64,000 nucleotides of DNA from Bacteroides propionicigenes (GTDB lineage: Bacteria > Bacteroidota > Bacteroidia > Bacteroidales > Bacteroidaceae). Where the stretch lies: positions 186,001 through 250,000 of the forward strand of contig NZ_JAHBBW010000001.1 in assembly GCF_018390535.1 (NCBI RefSeq), read 5' to 3'. The notes under the pieces were generated by a model. The model saw only the letters and a list, made by a program, of their open reading frames with translations. It had not been told where the DNA came from and made no database searches. Below are positions 32,494 to 41,457 of the stretch, one piece after another; the first letter of the stretch is position 1, and every line of letters begins with the position of its first letter. The position numbers were made by a program, and so were the translations under genes.

Positions 32494-33191
32494 AAGAGAC
32501 GACGATTGAACCTTATCTCCCAATGTTGGAACGGTTCGAAGAATTTTTCAGGGAAGAACTGGCATCCCGTTTGTCGGTCGAATCCGTTGATTCCGTGATG
32601 GAAGCGGCTGTCGAGAATTTTCATCGTATCTCCGCAATCATTCCGGATGTCCCGCCGACATCACCATGGGTGAAAAACATTATCGGTATAGCCTATGAGA
32701 TCGGTCTGTGGCAAGAACTGTCGGCCAGAGGATGGAGTCCGGCAGAACTTTCCATTGTTACGCAGAAAGCATTGAAAAAGCTCACGTTGTCGAGTATCCC
32801 TTCTGAAAAAATTTCGGAAATACGCGAAATGTTGTGTTCGCCCGACTATGTGCGTCGCATCGCTTCCGCTTCGCATGTTTCCACAGAGGACGATTGGCTG
32901 TTCGATTGCGTGTTGCCGAATGCGGACGATACGTTCGATGTCGGTATGGACATTGCCCGGTGCCCGGTCGCCGAACTCTGTTCCCGTATTGGCGTCGAGT
33001 GCTTTTTTCCCTATTTCTGCGTGAATGATTATATCACACACGATGTACTCGGTATCCGGCTGACACGGACCCGCACATTGGCACACGGTGCTTCGTGCTG
33101 CGATTTCCGGCTGACAAAAGAGCGGGGAGCGGCTGACGGGGCTGTTGTAATCCGGCCGGAAGATTTACAGGAATTTACCAACAACGGATAG
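32490..33191 (+). CDS. ATC hydrolase-family protein (L-2-amino-thiazoline-4-carboxylate hydrolase-like)
   Basis: The C-terminal half has the family pattern: DIARCPVAELCSRIGVECFFPYFCVNDYITHDVLGIRLTRTRTLAHGASCCDFRL (about 150-205), with spaced cysteines and a final CDFR. The N-terminal 130 residues are helical. True ATC hydrolases open a thiazoline ring on the way to cysteine, but most family members next to transporters have unknown substrates. Its place between a methyltransferase and YbtP/YbtQ-like transporters suggests work on a small sulfur- or metal-binding compound; this is inference. Confidence 0.8.
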   Translation: MKETTIEPYLPMLERFEEFFREELASRLSVESVDSVMEAAVENFHRISAIIPDVPPTSPWVKNIIGIAYEIGLWQELSARGWSPAELSIVTQKALKKLTLSSIPSEKISEIREMLCSPDYVRRIASASHVSTEDDWLFDCVLPNADDTFDVGMDIARCPVAELCSRIGVECFFPYFCVNDYITHDVLGIRLTRTRTLAHGASCCDFRLTKERGAADGAVVIRPEDLQEFTNNG

Positions 33192-33215
33192 AGAGAATCG
33201 GATAAAATTCAATAT

Positions 33216-35021
33216 ATGGAAACAAAAGAAAAGAAGAAAGAAGGTCTGTCCCGCCTGTTCGAGATCGCGGGGCAGAAGAAAGGGCTGCTTTTTCTGGCGG
33301 GTCTGCTGTCGGCAGGCAGCGCCGTGTGTATGCTCGTACCCTATTGGGCGGTGTACGAGGTGTTGAAAGAGCTGCTGACGCACGGTACAAGCCCGGCTTC
33401 GGTGGACGAAGCCGGCATGATTCGTTGGGGCTGGATCGCCTTCTGCGGGCTTATCGGCGGACTGGTGCTGCTGTACGCCGCCCTGATGTCCTCGCACGTG
33501 GCTGCATTCCGCATTCTGTACGGATTGCGTGTCCGGCTGTCCGAGCATATCGGCAAGCTGTCGCTGGGTTATCTCAACAACACCTCTACCGGAGCCATCA
33601 AGAAGACGATGGAGCAGAACATCGAGAAAATCGAGGGATTCATCGCCCACACGATTCCCGATTTGGTGAACGTAGTGGCGACGGTCGTGGTGATGCTCGT
33701 CATCTTTTTCTCGCTGGATACATGGCTGACGGCGGTCTGTCTGGCCGTGGTGCTGTTGAGCTTCGCCCTGCAATTCTCCAATTTCATGGGGAAGAAGGCA
33801 CGGGAGTTCATGAGTATTTACTATGATGCGCAGGAAAAGATGAGCGCCTCCGCCGTGCAGTACGTCAGGGGAATGCCCGTGGTGAAGATATTCGGACAGA
33901 GCGTCCGCTCGTTCCGGCAGTTCAACGCCGAGATACAGGCTTACAAGACGTTCGCCCTGAAATGCTGCGACACCTACCAGAACGGGATGATCGCGTTCAC
34001 CGTCCTGCTGGGTTCGATGGTGACGTTCATTCTTCCCGTGGGTATCCTGCTGATACAAGGGAATCCGCAGTCGCTCGCATTGGCCGCCGTATGGCTGTTT
34101 TTCATCATCATGGGACCGGGTGTGGCTTCGCCCATCTACAAACTGACGTTCCTGGGCGGAAACACCAAGGAGATCGACGAAGGCGTGGCGCGTATCGACC
34201 GCATTCTGGAGAAAAAGCCCGTTCCCGAACCGGAACACCCCGAAGTGCCGCAGTCGTATGAGGTGGAGTTCCGCCACGTGTCATTCTCCTACGAAAATAC
34301 GGAACAGGGCACACGTACCGAGGCGCTGCGCGATGTTTGCTTCACGGCGCCGCAAGGCCGGATTACGGCGCTCGTGGGGCCTTCGGGAAGCGGCAAGTCC
34401 ACCGTCGCGAACCTGATTCCCCGTTTCTGGGACGTGGAGCAGGGCGAGATTCTCATCGGTGGCGTGAACATCAAGAACATCGCTACGACGCAGTTGATGG
34501 ATACCGTTTCATTCGTCTTTCAGGATACGTTCCTGTTCTACGACACGCTGTACGAGAACATCGCCGTCGGTTCCCCCGCCGCAACGAAAGAAACGGTCGT
34601 GGCGGCGGCCAAAGCCGCCCAGTGCCACGAGTTCATCGAGCGGCTGCCGCAAGGCTACGAGACGAGAATAGGCGACGAGGGCGTGTATCTGTCGGGCGGC
34701 GAGGCGCAGCGGGTATGCGTGGCCCGCGCCATTCTGAAGAATGCGCCGATACTGGTACTGGACGAAGCCACGGCCTTCGCCGATCCGGAGAACGAATACA
34801 AGATGCAGCAGGCCCTTCAATCCCTGATAAAAGGCAAGACCGTGATTATTATCGCCCACCGGCTGTCGTCCATCGTCTCGGCGGACAACATCGTGGTCTT
34901 GCAGCAGGGACGGATCGTACAGCAGGGCCAGCACGACGACTTATCCGTCGCCGAGGGGCTCTACAAGAACATGTGGGATGCCTATACGAGCGCTTATCAT
35001 TGGAAGTTGAACAAAAATTGA
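33216..35021 (+). CDS. ABC transporter, fused permease-ATPase half (YbtP/IrtA-like)
   Basis: A 601-aa type IV ABC half-transporter. Six membrane segments lie in residues about 25-310, then the nucleotide-binding domain: Walker A GPSGSGKST (about 387), signature LSGGEAQRV, Walker B ILVLDEAT, followed by AFADPENE in place of the usual SALD-type D-loop. It pairs with the second half at 35665, with a methyltransferase gene between them, so a heterodimer is expected. The nearest functional parallels are siderophore importers YbtP/YbtQ, but exporters share the fold, so direction cannot be fixed from sequence. Confidence 0.9.
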   Translation: METKEKKKEGLSRLFEIAGQKKGLLFLAGLLSAGSAVCMLVPYWAVYEVLKELLTHGTSPASVDEAGMIRWGWIAFCGLIGGLVLLYAALMSSHVAAFRILYGLRVRLSEHIGKLSLGYLNNTSTGAIKKTMEQNIEKIEGFIAHTIPDLVNVVATVVVMLVIFFSLDTWLTAVCLAVVLLSFALQFSNFMGKKAREFMSIYYDAQEKMSASAVQYVRGMPVVKIFGQSVRSFRQFNAEIQAYKTFALKCCDTYQNGMIAFTVLLGSMVTFILPVGILLIQGNPQSLALAAVWLFFIIMGPGVASPIYKLTFLGGNTKEIDEGVARIDRILEKKPVPEPEHPEVPQSYEVEFRHVSFSYENTEQGTRTEALRDVCFTAPQGRITALVGPSGSGKSTVANLIPRFWDVEQGEILIGGVNIKNIATTQLMDTVSFVFQDTFLFYDTLYENIAVGSPAATKETVVAAAKAAQCHEFIERLPQGYETRIGDEGVYLSGGEAQRVCVARAILKNAPILVLDEATAFADPENEYKMQQALQSLIKGKTVIIIAHRLSSIVSADNIVVLQQGRIVQQGQHDDLSVAEGLYKNMWDAYTSAYHWKLNKN

Positions 35022-35031
35022 ATACGGAGAT

Positions 35032-35652
35032 ATGAAAAAGAATAGTTTCTTGAACGATATTTTACAGAATACGAGTTGTCCGCAGGGATTCTGGGGACGG
35101 ATGATTTTGCGGGGAATGAACTGTTTCCACGCTTCGCTGGCCCATCGCGGCATGAAACAGGTGGACTGGCGGCCGGAATGGAATGTGCTGGACATCGGAT
35201 GCGGGGGCGGCGCCAACGTGAAGCGTCTGCTGAAGCTGTGTCCGCAGGGAAAAGTTTACGGCATGGACCTGTCGGAGGAGAGCGTCGCCTTCGCCCGCAG
35301 GCACAATGCGGGAGAACTGGACCGCCGATGTTTCATACAGCAGGGCGATGTCTGCTCCCTGCCTTACGGGGACGGGGCCTTCGATGCCGTTACGGCCTTC
35401 GAGACCGTCTATTTCTGGTCTTCCGTCAGCAAGGCGCTGGCCGAAGTCTTCCGCGTGATCCGGAAAGGGGGCTGCTTTCTCATCAGTCTGGAAGCGAGCG
35501 ACCCCGAACTCGGAAAGGCGTGGACGGAGCGGATAAAGGGAATGACGGTGTACGGAGCCGAAGAACTGAAACAGTTGCTGTCCCAAGCCGGCTTTTCCGA
35601 CATCCGGGTAATTCAGAAAAAAGAAGAACTGCATATCGTCGCACATAAATGA
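35032..35652 (+). CDS. Class I SAM-dependent methyltransferase (UbiE/MenG-type fold)
   Basis: The 206-aa protein carries NVLDIGCGGGANVKRLLKLCPQGKVYGMDLSEESVAFARRHN (SAM motifs I and II, about 50-90), GDVCSLPYGDGAFDAVTAFETVYFWSS and the post-motif VIRKGGCFLISLEA. Small-molecule methylation is expected. It is located between the two ABC halves with gaps of 10-12 nt, so it belongs to the same pathway. No sequence feature identifies the substrate. Confidence 0.9.
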   Translation: MKKNSFLNDILQNTSCPQGFWGRMILRGMNCFHASLAHRGMKQVDWRPEWNVLDIGCGGGANVKRLLKLCPQGKVYGMDLSEESVAFARRHNAGELDRRCFIQQGDVCSLPYGDGAFDAVTAFETVYFWSSVSKALAEVFRVIRKGGCFLISLEASDPELGKAWTERIKGMTVYGAEELKQLLSQAGFSDIRVIQKKEELHIVAHK

Positions 35653-35664
35653 AAGGAGTGGAAC

Positions 35665-37395
35665 ATGAATGCGATTAAAAACATTACGATAGGCCATACG
35701 GAACGTCTTTACAAGCCCGTGGGCTATACCATGCTCGCCAATCTGGTCAACATCATACCTTTCTGCCTCTCCATCGAGGCGGTGCGCATCATCTTCGCCG
35801 CGTTCGACGGCAGCGGACGACCGCTCGACACGGCAAGACTGTGGTGCATTTTCGGCATATTGGCTGTCTATATGCTGGTGATGGCTTTGGCCGAACGGGC
35901 CTCCTACCGGGCCAATTTCAGAGGAGCCTACGAAATGAGTGCGTCGGGGCGCATTGCACTGGCGGAACATCTGCGGAAACTCTCTCTCGGATTTCTTTCC
36001 CGGCGCGACCCCGGCGATCTTTCGTCCATGCTCGTTACCGATTTCACGATGGCCGAGACGGGCATTTCCCACCATTTGCCCCAACTGATGGGAGCCGTCG
36101 TCATGCCCGTGCTGGCATTCCTCTCGCTGGTATGGATCGACTGGCGGATGGCCGTTGCCATGTTCGCCGCACTGCCGGTCGCCTTGCTTGTCCTATGGAT
36201 GAGCACGAGTGTGCAGAAAAAGTTGAGCGGCAGGCAGATACAAGCCAAAATCAATGCCGGGAACCGCTTGGAGGAATACTTGCAGGGCATTCGCGTGATG
36301 AAAGCCTACAACCTGCTGGGCGACCGCTTTGTCCGCCTGCGCGATGCTTTTGCGGAACTGCGCCGTGCCTGTATCCGTCAGGAAGCCATGCTGGGGCCTT
36401 TCGTGCTGCTGAGCATTACATTGGTGCGGGCCGGACTGACCCTGATGGTGCTGTGCGGAACCTACCTGCTGTTGGGAGGCGAACTCTCGCTGCTCGTCTT
36501 CGTGCTGTTCCTCGTGGTCGGCTCGCGCGTGTTCGACCCGCTGACTTCGGCGCTGACCAACTTTGCGGAGTTCCGCTACTTCTCCATTGCCGGAGGGCGT
36601 ATTCTCACGCTGATGAACGAGCCGGAGATGGAAGGCGAACGGCAGGCGCCGGCCACCGGCGACATCCGGTTCGAGCATGTGTCGTTCGCCTATCAGGACA
36701 AGAAGGTGCTTCAGGACGTTTCCATCGCGTTTCCGAGAAACACGCTGACGGCTCTCGTCGGTCCTTCGGGGAGCGGGAAAAGTACGGTGATGAAACTTTG
36801 CGCCCGATTCTACGACCCGCAGCAGGGGCGTGTCCTTTTCGATGGCGTTCCGATGAAAGATATAGAACCTGAAAGTCTGATGAGCCGCATCTCGATGGTG
36901 TTCCAGGACGTCTATCTGTTTCAGGACACGATACGCGACAATATCCGTTTCGGAAAGCCCGGTGCGACGGACGAGGAGATCATCGCGGCAGCCGAGAAAG
37001 CCTGCTGCCACGATTTCATCATGCGCCTGCCGCAGGGATACGACACGATGGTGGGTGAGGGCGGTTGCACGCTGTCCGGCGGCGAGAAACAGCGCATATC
37101 CATCGCCCGCGCCATCTTGAAGGATGCGCCGATTATCCTGCTGGACGAGGCGACCGCATCGCTCGACCCGGAAAACGAGGTGGAGGTGCAGAAAGCCATC
37201 GACACGCTTATCAAGGGACGCACCGTCATCGTCATCGCCCACAAGCTTAAGACGATCATGAATGCGGACCGGATCGTCGTTCTGGAAGACGGACGGGTAA
37301 AAGAACAAGGCACGCACGACGAACTGATGCGGCACGAGGGGCTTTATGCCCGTCTGTGGACGATTCAAGAGAAGTCCGCAGGCTGGACCGTATAG
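35665..37395 (+). CDS. ABC transporter, fused permease-ATPase half (YbtQ/IrtB-like)
   Basis: A 576-aa partner of the transporter at 33216. Six membrane segments span about 20-300. Walker A GPSGSGKST (about 368), Q-loop MVFQDVYLFQDTIRDNI, signature LSGGEKQRI, Walker B IILLDEATASLDPENE and switch His (VIVIAHKL) are all intact, so this half has a fully canonical ATPase. Last gene of the operon; a strong terminator follows at 37429. Confidence 0.9.
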   Translation: MNAIKNITIGHTERLYKPVGYTMLANLVNIIPFCLSIEAVRIIFAAFDGSGRPLDTARLWCIFGILAVYMLVMALAERASYRANFRGAYEMSASGRIALAEHLRKLSLGFLSRRDPGDLSSMLVTDFTMAETGISHHLPQLMGAVVMPVLAFLSLVWIDWRMAVAMFAALPVALLVLWMSTSVQKKLSGRQIQAKINAGNRLEEYLQGIRVMKAYNLLGDRFVRLRDAFAELRRACIRQEAMLGPFVLLSITLVRAGLTLMVLCGTYLLLGGELSLLVFVLFLVVGSRVFDPLTSALTNFAEFRYFSIAGGRILTLMNEPEMEGERQAPATGDIRFEHVSFAYQDKKVLQDVSIAFPRNTLTALVGPSGSGKSTVMKLCARFYDPQQGRVLFDGVPMKDIEPESLMSRISMVFQDVYLFQDTIRDNIRFGKPGATDEEIIAAAEKACCHDFIMRLPQGYDTMVGEGGCTLSGGEKQRISIARAILKDAPIILLDEATASLDPENEVEVQKAIDTLIKGRTVIVIAHKLKTIMNADRIVVLEDGRVKEQGTHDELMRHEGLYARLWTIQEKSAGWTV

Positions 37396-37428
37396 AATAA
37401 CGGGAAGCCCGGATAATAGGACTTTCAC

Positions 37429-37469
37429 GAAAAGCCGGAAAGAAGGCAAGCCCCTCTTTTCGGCTTTTC
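37429..37469 (+). terminator. Terminator of ABC transporter operon
   Basis: GAAAAGCCG / CGGCTTTTC followed by TTATTTTAT. Confidence 0.85.
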
Positions 37470-37753
37470 CTTATTTTATCGGCATTGTCGTAAATCAGTA
37501 CGACGGCATAGTTACTGTTTCTGACTGCTGAACGATGCTGCGTTATTCATTGTTCGCTGGACCTTTCGGTTATGGCAGAGACAAGACGGCTACCCGGCCT
37601 CGTGTCCGGAAACACCTTATTATAATTATACCGAAAAATTTCCTTTTCAAGTCCATATTCTATACCCGTTATATCCCGTTCACCTCTCCTTTTTATTTAT
37701 TCTCGTTCTTATCGCTCCCTGCCGCACTCCCTTGTCGGTGTGATTTTCCCATG

Positions 37754-37781
37754 CGAAGGTACAGCGTCATTCGGTCGTCAA
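37754..37781 (-). promoter_or_regulatory. Minus-strand promoter, module copy 6
   Basis: Minus strand: TTG (37779-37781), 17 nt, TACCTTCG (37754-37761), one base off the -7 consensus. It fires left into 37470-37750, which has no plus-strand gene and carries A-rich ATAAA/GG boxes on the minus strand. Confidence 0.5.
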
Positions 37782-37939
37782 GTACCGCTCCGCTAACCGG
37801 CTCGCGGATTTGCCCGGCAGCCTTCCCAAATCGAAGATGACCTTTCGGTCCCCGCCGTGCTGCGCTGTCGGGTTGGGTATTCCGTTCAATCCCCGGCGGT
37901 TTCCTTGCCTTTTCCTCATTTTCCCGCTGTCTGGCCTGC

Positions 37940-38022
37940 ATGTAAAATCTATCCCGATAAGGAAGCCGGAACAGCTTCCGAAAAAAGGGAAGAAAAAGTT
38001 TAACGAATAAAAATTAACGATT
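37940..38022 (+). promoter_or_regulatory. Structured leader RNA, copy 6
   Basis: GCATGTAAAATC box; outer TCCC (37952-37955) / GGGA (37987-37990); inner GGAAGC (37961-37966), 7-nt loop, GCTTCC (37974-37979). The A-rich tail ends at the ATG at 38023. The 180 bp upstream of it are conserved with copies 7 and 8. Confidence 0.7.
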
Positions 38023-38604
38023 ATGCCAAACTGGTGTTCAACAGCGTATGTGATAGAGGGCGACGCGCAGGAAATCAAAAGCCTCTATGAGTTGATGAAA
38101 GATTTGCAGGACAGAAAAACGCCTGCCGTGAAAAACGGCTTCGGGACATCATGGCTGGGGTGTCTTGTGGATGCCTTGGGCAAGGACTGGGACAAGGTGA
38201 GTTGTCGGGGAGATTGGGCAAACCTCGAAATGGTGGGCGAAACCCTCCGCTTTACGACGGAGACGGCATGGGGGCCATGCAACGAGACATTCGACCTCGT
38301 GTGCGAGAAATTCCCATCGCTCCGTTATTATTACCAGACCGAAGAGCCGGGAATGGGCTTCTACGAGACCAACGACAGCGAAGGCAAGTATTTTACCGAC
38401 AAATACATAGTCGATTTATGTACTGCCAAAGGCAAATACTTCTGCGAATATTTTGCCGACAGGGAGAGCCTGTTTGCGTGGCTTGGCGAGGTCGCAGGAA
38501 AAACCGTCCGCTCGGAACAGGATGCCAAGGCTCTGTTTGAAGAATGGGCGCAGGAAAACCCCGATTCTTGCTGCAGTATCAATGAATATGTGGTCGTGGA
38601 TTAA
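38023..38604 (+). CDS. YubB/DUF1281-like protein, second copy
   Basis: Starts MPNWCSTAYVIEGDAQEIKSLYELMKDL, the N-terminal pattern of the YubB ferredoxin-like family. The later part FTTETAWGPCNETFDLVCEKFPSLRYYYQTEEPGMGFYETND corresponds to the family's conserved W-x-P and E/D-x-G-x-G-x-Y region. Function unknown. It shares the family with the protein at 5050 but is clearly divergent. First gene of a two-gene unit. Confidence 0.85.
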   Translation: MPNWCSTAYVIEGDAQEIKSLYELMKDLQDRKTPAVKNGFGTSWLGCLVDALGKDWDKVSCRGDWANLEMVGETLRFTTETAWGPCNETFDLVCEKFPSLRYYYQTEEPGMGFYETNDSEGKYFTDKYIVDLCTAKGKYFCEYFADRESLFAWLGEVAGKTVRSEQDAKALFEEWAQENPDSCCSINEYVVVD

Positions 38605-38619
38605 ATCGGACAGACAGCC

Positions 38620-39321
38620 ATGAGAACCTATCATTGGAAAGAGTACGGCTTTATCGGGACTGTACCCGACTTCGCCCGGCATTTCGGGATATGCAAAAGC
38701 CCGACTTTCGTCAATGCGGTGCGGAGAGTGTCCCGACACGTTTATAACTGCATGAACGCACGGGAACAGGCGGAATATGAAGAGAAGCGGGAGCGGGTGA
38801 AACCCGCTTACCGCCTCTATCTGGACGAGGAACGCACACGTTTCATCGAAATGACGAAAGAGGAGTACGAAGCTGTCGGCCTGCCCGTGGTGCAGGAAGA
38901 GGTCGGCATGTTCAAACTGTCTTACAGGAACAGAAGCCTGCCCGCATCGTTTGTCGGAAACGGTCGGGACGAAAGCCCCGTGGCTTCGGCCATGAAAAAA
39001 TATCGGGCAGAAGCCATGCGTTTCGCCGGACAGGTCATGCTGGCTACGGGTTATTTCAATACCCGTCTGCCGACCGAACAGCCCAAAACCGAGATAAACT
39101 ATACGGAATTGCGATTGTCGTACAGCAACGGTATCGTGTTCTATTTTGTCGCTGACCGTAGCCGTGACGGAGTATGCGGCTGTTACCTGCAACGGATAAC
39201 GCTCGACGGCAAGCAGATATATAACGGCTGTTTTAGCCGATATTCCAGCGTCGATGACGTTTTGCAAAAGACACAATCGAACGGAGAATGCCAAAATGCC
39301 CATTACCATTTTATAGAGTAG
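38620..39321 (+). CDS. Unknown accessory protein (233 aa)
   Basis: A soluble basic protein. The N-terminal 60 residues (KEYGFIGTVPDFARHFGICKSPTFVNAVRRVSRHVYNCMN) look helical and could bind nucleic acid. The C-terminal third (ELRLSYSNGIVFYFVADRSRDGVCGCYLQRITLDGKQIYNG) is beta-rich. No family recognised. It follows the YubB-like gene by 15 nt and ends at a terminator. Confidence 0.7.
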   Translation: MRTYHWKEYGFIGTVPDFARHFGICKSPTFVNAVRRVSRHVYNCMNAREQAEYEEKRERVKPAYRLYLDEERTRFIEMTKEEYEAVGLPVVQEEVGMFKLSYRNRSLPASFVGNGRDESPVASAMKKYRAEAMRFAGQVMLATGYFNTRLPTEQPKTEINYTELRLSYSNGIVFYFVADRSRDGVCGCYLQRITLDGKQIYNGCFSRYSSVDDVLQKTQSNGECQNAHYHFIE

Positions 39322-39326
39322 ACGAT

Positions 39327-39362
39327 AAGCCCTCTCGGACAGTAAAAGTTCGAGAGGACTTT
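39327..39362 (+). terminator. Terminator of 38023-39321 unit
   Basis: CCTCTCG (39331-39337) / CGAGAGG (39351-39357), with flanking AG/CT pairs and a following CTTTCTC. Confidence 0.65.
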
Positions 39363-39517
39363 CTCTGTACGCCGTTTCCACGGAACGACCTCCTTTTTTA
39401 GCCAATGTTCCGGCTTTTTTATACAGTCCGGCTTCTTCCCCTTTTACTCCACTATCGTATCTCCTTCTTTCCCTTATCTCGTTTCCGCCACTTTCTCGCC
39501 GGTTGGATTTTCCCATG

Positions 39518-39545
39518 CAAAGGTACAGCGGTCGTCCGGTGTCAA
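39518..39545 (-). promoter_or_regulatory. Minus-strand promoter, module copy 7
   Basis: Minus strand: TTG (39543-39545), 17 nt, TACCTTTG (39518-39525), a consensus promoter. The transcript toward 39362 (about 150 nt) holds several A-rich/GG boxes. No convincing start codon lies downstream of the transcription start. Confidence 0.65.
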
Positions 39546-39702
39546 GTACCGCCATGCTAACCGCTCGTGGATTTGCCCGGCAGCCTTCCCAAATCGAAGA
39601 TGTCCTTTCAGTTCCCTCCTTGCTGCGCCTGTCGGGTTGGGTATTCCGTGAAATCCCCGGCTGTTTGCTTGCCTTCCCGTCCTTTCCCCGCTGTCTGATC
39701 TG

Positions 39703-39792
39703 CATGTAAAATCTCTCCCGGCAAGGAAAGCTGAAAAGCTTCCGAGAGGAGGGAAATAAATAACTCGGAGTTTAATTTAACTTTTATGTATT
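39703..39792 (+). promoter_or_regulatory. Structured leader RNA, copy 7
   Basis: GCATGTAAAATC box; outer TCCC (39716-39719) / GGGA (39751-39754). The inner stem pairs GG-AAGCT with AGCTTCC around a GAAA tetraloop (39733-39736), with one bulged A. The tail ends at the ATG at 39793. Confidence 0.7.
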
Positions 39793-39999
39793 ATGCACGC
39801 AAATGGTAATCAAATTATGGAAGGGAAAGTTCTGGACGAACAGGTTAAGATAAGAATTTTTGAGGCATTCCGGCAGTCATGTTTTTTGTTTGATGAAACA
39901 AGCGGTCAATGCGCCTATATGGGGTCGGTTCGTAAATGCGATGGGAAGTGTCGCCTAATGCTACGCTTTAAGCAGAATCTGGATAAATTGTTTTGTTGA
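39793..39999 (+). CDS. Small Cys-containing unknown protein (68 aa)
   Basis: Encodes MHANGNQIMEGKVLDEQVK..., with cysteines in SCFLFDE and KCDGKC. This could be a small metal site, but spacing is not a standard zinc finger. It is more AT-rich than surrounding genes. No family recognised. The next gene begins 87 nt later without a leader of the two-stem type and may be read through. Confidence 0.55.
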   Translation: MHANGNQIMEGKVLDEQVKIRIFEAFRQSCFLFDETSGQCAYMGSVRKCDGKCRLMLRFKQNLDKLFC

Positions 40000-40086
40000 A
40001 AAGGAATTGCAGCCATTGGCTGAACCTTATCGACAAGTTCAATATAGCGGATAGAAAGATATATTAATTTTTAATCTTGACAAGAT

Positions 40087-41001
40087 ATGAGTATAATATG
40101 TACACGATGTGGCGGTACGCAGGTAGTATGCGAAGCCACAGTAAACCCCAACACCAAAGTGATAACGGAAATTTCCGACGATTCTTTGCAATTCGGCCGG
40201 TGCGAAACCTGTAAGGCACGAAGCGTCCTGACGGATGTAGAGAAGACAAAGGCCGCCATCAAGAGCGGATTTGCCGGATTTGTCGAGGCGAACGGCAGGA
40301 AGCCCCATTATGCAAGTTGTCGGATAGTATGGAAGTACACCAACGATTCCGAAGACGTAAAAATCCGGCTGCTGGAAAGCGGTGAAAGTATTGGAAACGA
40401 CATGTTCTTCTCCTGCAACAGCCTCCATGCCCTCGAATCTCTGGCGGAGTTCGGAAAAGAACCGTTCATCGTAACGGAATGTTACGGGTTCAAGACCTTA
40501 ACAGAAGAGGAAATCTCCGATGAAAAAGCGTATGAATACGAGTTCGGAGACGAGAAAATCGTTGTTACAGGTAAAGAAGTACGTGCATTTTACTCGGAAG
40601 TATACAGGCTGACGGCACAGGACATCGAACAGTTTGCAGCCTATAATACGGCAAAACGCATGTATTACCGGAAAAATGATTGCCAGCTTACCCCGGAGCT
40701 TGTCCGACGGTTGCTCGATGAAGAACATTTGATGAAAGCAGGTGAATCCGACAGTTTCACGATTCAGTTGTTCTTCCTGTGGCATGTGCGGATTCGGAAA
40801 GAACCTGAAAATTTTGCACCGTTCAAATACGCTTTGGAAGCCTGTTGCTTGGATAACGTACAGACTTTCAGCCGCCGATACATCACGCTCGAAAAAGCAT
40901 TGCTTCATTGCCTGAACGGTTTCAATGAAAACGCTAATATTCAAAACCGCTACCAATCCCTGCAAGACTATCTTCTGGGACAGGCGCACGGCAAACGCTG
41001 A
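40087..41001 (+). CDS. Zinc-ribbon protein of unknown function (304 aa)
   Basis: The N-terminal zinc ribbon is formed by CTRCGG (residues 5-10) and CETCKA (about 39-44). The remainder is a soluble alpha/beta region and a helical C-terminus (IQLFFLWHVRIRKEPENFAPFKYALEACC). I do not recognise the rest. Position in the accessory block suggests a role in element maintenance or nucleic-acid handling; this is only context. A terminator follows at 41021. Confidence 0.7.
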   Translation: MSIICTRCGGTQVVCEATVNPNTKVITEISDDSLQFGRCETCKARSVLTDVEKTKAAIKSGFAGFVEANGRKPHYASCRIVWKYTNDSEDVKIRLLESGESIGNDMFFSCNSLHALESLAEFGKEPFIVTECYGFKTLTEEEISDEKAYEYEFGDEKIVVTGKEVRAFYSEVYRLTAQDIEQFAAYNTAKRMYYRKNDCQLTPELVRRLLDEEHLMKAGESDSFTIQLFFLWHVRIRKEPENFAPFKYALEACCLDNVQTFSRRYITLEKALLHCLNGFNENANIQNRYQSLQDYLLGQAHGKR

Positions 41002-41020
41002 TAAATAGCCTCATGCGGCA

Positions 41021-41059
41021 CAAGCCTCCGAACCTGCAAAGCCGGTTTCGGGGGCTTTA
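41021..41059 (+). terminator. Terminator after zinc-ribbon gene
   Basis: AAGCC(t)CCGAA pairs with TTCGG(g)GGCTT near 41022-41057, followed by TAT. Confidence 0.7.
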
Positions 41060-41349
41060 TTCCGCAAGGTCGTCTCTCCAGTTATATGCCATACCCGGCA
41101 TGTCACAAGAAATTCCTTTTTAAGCGGACGTCCACCTGTTATAACCCTTATACCCCATTTCCATTCCTTTCTACCTCCCGATAGCGTTTCCCGTTTTTGC
41201 TCCTGACGTTACCCGACAAATCAAGGCAAGACACACGACACCCTATGCAGCTGCAAAGGAACGTCGGAGGAGTTAAACTCTTTTATATCACATTCCTGTG
41301 AATCTTAATAAAAAAAGTCGTTCATGGCACCTTGTGGAATTGATTTTTA
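41060..41349. other. Spacer before GNAT gene, degenerate module
   Basis: No gene. The minus strand has TTCCTTTG (41254-41261), a weakened form of the module promoter, and AAAGG/ATAAGG boxes to its left. The two-stem leader is missing on the plus side. Confidence 0.35.
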
Positions 41350-41357
41350 TATATTTG
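41350..41357 (+). promoter_or_regulatory. Promoter of GNAT gene
   Basis: TATATTTG, a perfect -7 box, about 100 nt before the ATG at 41458. Confidence 0.6.
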
Positions 41358-41457
41358 CTTCTGAAAAAAACATACTGGAAACAGTGCCGGATAGTATGTG
41401 AAGAACAGAAACTTTTGGGAAAATAATATGTAAATACAAAATTATAAAAACAAAAAA

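Noticed and set aside
33165-36084. Minus-strand frames of 340-370 codons opposite the ABC transporter genes
   Set aside because: His/Gln/Arg-rich products with no domain, opposite genes with intact Walker motifs.
38416-39705. 429-codon minus-strand frame
   Set aside because: It crosses the minus-strand promoter at 39518, the terminator and two plus-strand genes. Its N-terminal similarity to frames at 37.9 and 42.3 kb reflects conserved module DNA.
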